From positions 62,001 through 126,000 of the forward strand of contig JAYMTA010000005.1 of the NCBI GenBank assembly GCA_036897625.1: a stretch of DNA of 64,000 nt, written 5' to 3'. The translations under genes and the position numbers were made by a program. The stretch comes from Pelargonium cotyledonis (Eukaryota; Streptophyta; Magnoliopsida; Geraniales; Geraniaceae). Numbering within the stretch: the first letter of the stretch is position 1; each line of letters begins with the position of its first letter. The notes under the pieces are model-generated. The model was given only the letters and a program-made list of their open reading frames with translations. It was not told where the DNA came from and did not search any database. Below, one piece after another: positions 60,001 to 64,000 of the stretch.

Positions 60001-61129
60001 ATAATAAAGATTTTTTATTGATTTTAGAAAAGTATTTCCGTAATTCTATACTTTAACTTTTTAGGAGAGACCTCTTTATTTTTAACACCCAGGTCAGTTT
60101 TTGGTATACTAAATCTCTGTCTTCTATTTGCACTTTTACTGAGATGGCTAGAATGTATTAAGAATAATAGAAAATGGTTTAGTGTATACTTACTTTACGT
60201 ACTGAATGCAAGGATATAAAAACTAGAAAAGTTTTCTAGACCCCTTTTCCTTTATAAGGGAGTAACTCTCGTATAATTGAAATGCTTAAGGTTTTACTAT
60301 ATAATTTAAACTTTTGCGTAATATAAACTCAACATACCCCTAAACAACCAAATATCCAAAAAGAATATCTCTTGATTAGCTTTGTTCTAGTGTAACTAAG
60401 AAATTCCTAAAATCTAAATAGTTGTGGGTTGGTTTTCCTCTTTATTTATCTAAAATTCTCAGGTATATTATATCTCTCAAACCTCTAAGAGATGCAGCAC
60501 GGAAGTACTTTTCCAATCATTGCTTTAGTAAAATCCAGTTTCAGTTTATTTCATTTTCTGATCGTAGTCTATTTTTTATTAGCAACCTATCCATACCTCT
60601 ATAATTAGGAGCTTTTTAAGTTAATGTAAATTCCCGGACTAAGCAGTACACAGTGCTGGAGATGCTTTAACTGAGAGAGTCTCATAACCACGAAAATACG
60701 AGAAAATCCTAAGAGTAAGCACTTACATGAGGAGTTTCATGTGAGAATAGTTATAAGACATTTATTAGACATCCCTTTTTAGAACACCTCTAAAGACTGT
60801 TGATTAACAACTGGTTATACGAAGTAGCGAAATAAAGTTTTTTGTATTCCCCACAGAATATCTAATATTCGCTTTACTTAGAGAACTCCGGGCCGCTTGG
60901 TATATAGTAACATAAGCGAAGGAGTTAGATACTTTTAACTACCTTTGTAATTCTTGTGCTTGTATTTCAGAGCTTTGAGCTTCATCTCATATTGGTTTAG
61001 TTCTTTCTTACTGCTTTTTTGTTAAATCTTTTAAGTGCCCTTTTTTAACAAGTGAACCCCCGTTTATGGTATATCCGGTATTTTTCTGATACATTAAAAC
61101 CTTTTTAGTTATTAGGAGTATGAATATAA
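57081..61129. other. AT-rich desert
   Basis: No gene is recognised. Weak T-arm-like strings occur near 57750 and 57905 (minus strand). The frames at 57159-57398 (minus), 59108-59347 (minus) and 60422-60604 (plus) are unassigned. Confidence 0.4.
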
Positions 61130-61209
61130 ACTCAGATAGCTCTGTTGGTAGAGCAAAACAAAAACAACGACATCTTTGTTTGTCAATGGTTCAAATCCAC
61201 TTCTGAGCA
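61130..61209 (+). ncRNA. trnF-like element with enlarged anticodon loop, just before tatC
   Basis: The outline is that of mitochondrial trnF. The acceptor pairs CTCAGA/TCTGAG, the D-arm GCTC/GAGC is perfect, and the T-arm AATGG TTCAAAT CCACT has a single A-C mismatch that C-to-U editing could fix. The 3' half GGTTCAAATCCACTTCTGAG is close to trnF. The anticodon arm is replaced by a perfect 7-bp stem AAACAAA/TTTGTTT with a 12-nt loop, making the element 7 nt longer than trnF and without GAA. It ends 42 nt before the tatC ATG. It cannot be a normal tRNA-Phe. A t-element guiding RNase P/Z processing of the tatC mRNA is the best guess; a decayed trnF is the alternative. Confidence 0.6.
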
Positions 61210-61251
61210 AGACTGAATTCTATATAAAGAATATCCTAAGATAAAACTCAT

Positions 61252-62010
61252 ATGGATCCCATTGAAAAGAAAGTACGTTCGCGGTGGCTAGTCCTCGGAT
61301 TTGTTGTCACGTGGGTTACATGTTATTCGTTTTCCGAAGAGATTCTTTTCTTACTAGTGAAATCCTTTTATATTTTAGATTTGCATTTCACATGTACACA
61401 AGTGACAGATGCTCTCTACACGAATTTTTTAAGCGCTTCAATAACATGCTGTTACTTTGTCTTGCCTTTGATATATTTTCAGCTTTGGGGGGTGTTGGTC
61501 CCCCCTCTATCTTGGAGACTCAAGATCAGTTTCACTAGCTTGGTCTTTTTCAGTTTTACTTTACTTAGTTTTTTTCTGTTCCTAACTTATAGATGGGCAG
61601 TTCCCATCATTTGGAATTCTCTATTACTAATGAGTGAAACATCAACAGATTCCTTCATAATGAAGTTAGAACCAAGGATCTATGACTATGTTGTGCTAAT
61701 TTTTTACGTTTTGTTCCTGGCATTTATAGGCTCCCAAATACCTTTTATTGTACTGTGTTTACTAGGATCTGGCAAACTTTCTATAGAAAGTTTTATTAAG
61801 AATCGTTCTCACTTACTGGGTTTCCTCTTTGTGCTAGTAGCTCTCTTGTCCCCTCCTGACGTCTGGTGCCAATTTTATATCTTTTTAATACTTGGTTCCT
61901 TATTGGAATCTAGTATCCTTTTCTTTTTTATTTTACATGTTTGCGAAGACGTTGAGTGTTTATCGACTATAAGAATTATGACACTCCTTTTTGTATGGAC
62001 AAGTATATGA
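61252..62010 (+). CDS. tatC: Sec-independent protein translocase subunit TatC (MttB)
   Basis: TatC is the polytopic inner-membrane receptor of the twin-arginine translocase. In plant mitochondria it serves assembly of Rieske-type substrates (known for the family). The 252-residue protein is mostly hydrophobic with about six membrane segments. Family landmarks seen are VTDALYTNFLSASI (51-64, the periplasmic loop motif), YFQLWGVLVPPL (75-86), and RSHLLGFLFVLVALL followed by SPPD (185-203) with W205-C-Q207, matching the conserved R...TPPD..SQ block. The usual helix-1 glutamate region is divergent. The start at the first ATG after the tRNA-like element gives a normal length, though plant mttB starts are often uncertain. 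It ends with TGA, consistent with the standard code. An overlapping frame at 61284-61538 is a shadow. Confidence 0.93.
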   Translation: MDPIEKKVRSRWLVLGFVVTWVTCYSFSEEILFLLVKSFYILDLHFTCTQVTDALYTNFLSASITCCYFVLPLIYFQLWGVLVPPLSWRLKISFTSLVFFSFTLLSFFLFLTYRWAVPIIWNSLLLMSETSTDSFIMKLEPRIYDYVVLIFYVLFLAFIGSQIPFIVLCLLGSGKLSIESFIKNRSHLLGFLFVLVALLSPPDVWCQFYIFLILGSLLESSILFFFILHVCEDVECLSTIRIMTLLFVWTSI

Positions 62011-62778
62011 AATAACAGAATAGTGAATGATTCTTGGATTATAAGATTGACTCACTTTTATGGTATATTTTTTCTATTTTCGGATAATTAGGGTCGAGGC
62101 TAAAGATAAAGTCTTTCTTTAACAAAGTAAGCTACTTGGATATTACTAATCTAAGTTTTGTTCTTGGAGTACTCCCCTAATCCTATGAACCCTCCTAATT
62201 TAAAGCTTATCATATCTAGTATATACAACACAGATTACTTATAAGTGGTCAAAAATAGAGTTACTAGCACTGGTTTTAGAGAATTCTATTTTGTGTAATT
62301 CGATAAAAGAGCTCCTGGGGTCTCCTTGACTGGGCAATTTCTAAAATCAAAGAAGGCTTTTTCATGTATCTGAATTCCAAAAAAAGAAGAACCTCTACTT
62401 ATGACTCTAAAAAAACTTCAAAATATTAACGTAATCAAAAACTTTTGGTAAATAGAAATGCACCCTAATTACAAATTTTTGCACTTGTCTTGTTTACTAA
62501 TCAGGCTCTTTCCTTTATTTGGATAACTTTTTAGTTGAGTGTTAAGTTATGTCTTAAAGAGACGCCTGTAGTTATTCTCTCTATGAAAAAAGGGCTCATA
62601 CTGGATCACTATTTACCGAGAAGTTATAAGATACTTAAGATTAACAAATAAGTACTTTCTGTATTTTGTAAATACCCATAAATCTATAAACTTGCGACGA
62701 ATACCATACTTTAAAATCTTAGTACTATTTTTAAGTATATACTGCAGAGTGAAAGAGTTAAAATTCTCTTGTCTTAAT
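62011..62778. other. spacer between convergent tatC and trnN
   Basis: No gene is recognised. The sequence is AT-rich, and no terminator-like hairpin stands out directly after tatC. Confidence 0.45.
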
Positions 62779-62850
62779 CCTCTCAAGTAGGGATTGAACG
62801 TACGCCTGTTCGCTTAACAGCTGAATGTTCTACCGCTGAGCTATTGAGGA
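62779..62850 (-). tRNA. trnN-GUU: tRNA-Asn(GUU), divergent
   Basis: It has 72 nt with TCCTCAA TA GCTC at the 5' side, the anticodon loop CTGTTAA with anticodon GTT, and the T-loop TTCAATC. Overall similarity is to trnN(GUU). Several stem positions are imperfect: C2-A71 in the acceptor, C11-A24 in the D-stem, A30-C40 and G31-G39 in the anticodon stem, and C52-C62 in the T-stem. Three of these are C-A pairs that C-to-U editing would repair, as is known for plant mitochondrial tRNAs. It could also be on its way to becoming a pseudogene. Confidence 0.7.
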
Positions 62851-64000
62851 AGACGGCGAAAAGGAGTTATGAAAAAAAGAGTTTTCTTACTATAAAGATT
62901 TTTTGGATCACCTTTCTATGTAAATTTCCCAACAAAGTCTTAGTGTTACCTATTTTTTATTATATAAATAAATGAATTCGCGGAGTCTTTTTCCCCTTTT
63001 TTCTTGAGTACCAAGCGAATAAAATTTCTTAAGGCAAGCATCTTCAGTGTCTTTTAGGTAAACCTAGCTTATACCGTATCGAGATATAGAGGGCTCCTAT
63101 AGTACCTAGCAATTCTATCTTAATTGTTAACCTCATTTCTAAATCTTATTAGCTTAAGTAGGGTCTAATAAAAGGGTTATTCTTGGTTTGTAGGCTCAAG
63201 GATTATTCTGATTTCTTTCTCTAAAGGCCCCATATACTATTGAGACTCATATTCCAAAAAGCATTTATTAGGAAGCTTAAGAAGTTGAACGAATTAAGAA
63301 TCTTTCTTTGTAATGAGCTTCTTTAAATTACAATAAATATAGGAATCTTAGCTTTTTAGTTAACGAAGTATAAAGAATCTGTAGTCTTGTAAAAATAGTA
63401 TATAGCTAAAGCAATTTTCCTTATTACGTATCTTTTTCTTTGTTGCTAATGTATTCATATTCTTAAATAGACTTATAAAACGGCAAAGCTTCTTATTTCC
63501 TAAAAGTATTTTGGAGATTCCTAGTTCTTAGTTAACTAAATCCCGTGGAATATGGTAAAGAGTACTAATGTGCTTTAGTGAAATTCTCATTTTATAAAGT
63601 GAAAAATAGAATAACCCTTTACAAATACGGAATTCTCCTTGTTCAGCTAGTCAGGATGCTTAATAGTTTTAACTAATTTTTTACGTTACAGTATTTATAA
63701 AAGAGGCTCTTATTTCTTGGGATAATTAATAGCAACAGTAAACTCTCTACGAAAGGAGGAGCTCAATGTTATGTTACAAAGACAAAAGAATAGTTTACCT
63801 CGCTTTCATTTCGAAGAATAAAAGTCTTTATCATGATAAATATAGATAAAAGCTAGGGTTCAGGTCCCATTTTAATTCTATCAAGCTAGGTTCTTAACTA
63901 AGGATGTTGTATTTCAAATATTACTTAAAAGTGGAGTTATAAAGGGTTCTTAACACAACACTACTATAAAGTATAAAGGGGCTGTTACAAAAAGGTATAG
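62851..64000. other. AT-rich spacer to window end
   Basis: No gene is recognised. A TTATATAAATAAATG string near 62958 (plus strand), about 105 nt upstream of trnN, faintly resembles the tRNA upstream element but is too weak to call. Confidence 0.4.

Noticed and set aside
61284-61538. 84-codon frame inside tatC
   Set aside because: It is an out-of-frame shadow of the well-supported tatC gene.
1-64000. CRISPR arrays, bacterial operons, complete rRNA genes
   Set aside because: No regularly spaced repeats, no bacterial gene organisation and no extended rRNA sequence were seen.

Overview
This window looks like part of a large, sparsely coding streptophyte mitochondrial genome, most likely from a non-flowering vascular plant. 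A charophyte alga cannot be excluded. The evidence is three plant-mitochondrial protein genes: atp8 (orfB), atp4 (orf25, cut by the window start) and tatC (mttB). They come with mitochondrial-type tRNA genes for Ser(UGA), Lys(UUU), Gln(UUG) and Asn(GUU). The proteins are clearly orthologous to plant versions but divergent, suggesting a fast-evolving lineage. The spacers are AT-rich and hold no long open frames.

Layout. Positions 1-3.6 kb form a minus-strand block which, read in transcription order, runs trnK(UUU), trnS(UGA), a trnQ-derived tRNA with a changed anticodon, two degenerate tRNA-like sequences, atp8, then atp4. This block also carries local tandem and direct repeats. From about 3.6 to 61 kb the window is almost empty. 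The exceptions are an intact trnQ(UUG) near 45.2 kb, an unusually GC-rich structured segment at 22.9-24.9 kb (probably intron-derived), a diverged inverted repeat pair (28.8-29.0 and 46.35-46.56 kb) and many scattered tRNA-like relics. Positions 61.1-62.9 kb hold a tRNA-like element placed 42 nt before tatC, tatC itself, and a convergent trnN.

How it fits together. atp8 and atp4 encode membrane subunits of the F1Fo ATP synthase and are adjacent, so they were probably co-transcribed. tatC encodes the Tat translocase subunit. The tRNAs serve mitochondrial translation, and some tRNA-like sequences near genes may act as RNase P/Z processing signals (t-elements). The observations most worth following up are the remodelled trnQ copy with compensatory stem changes, the tRNA-like element with an enlarged anticodon loop before tatC, the swarm of tRNA-derived relics, and the strong excess of short purine-to-pyrimidine palindromic words such as GGATCC in the spacers. 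All calls were made by eye; no homology search or folding program was run.
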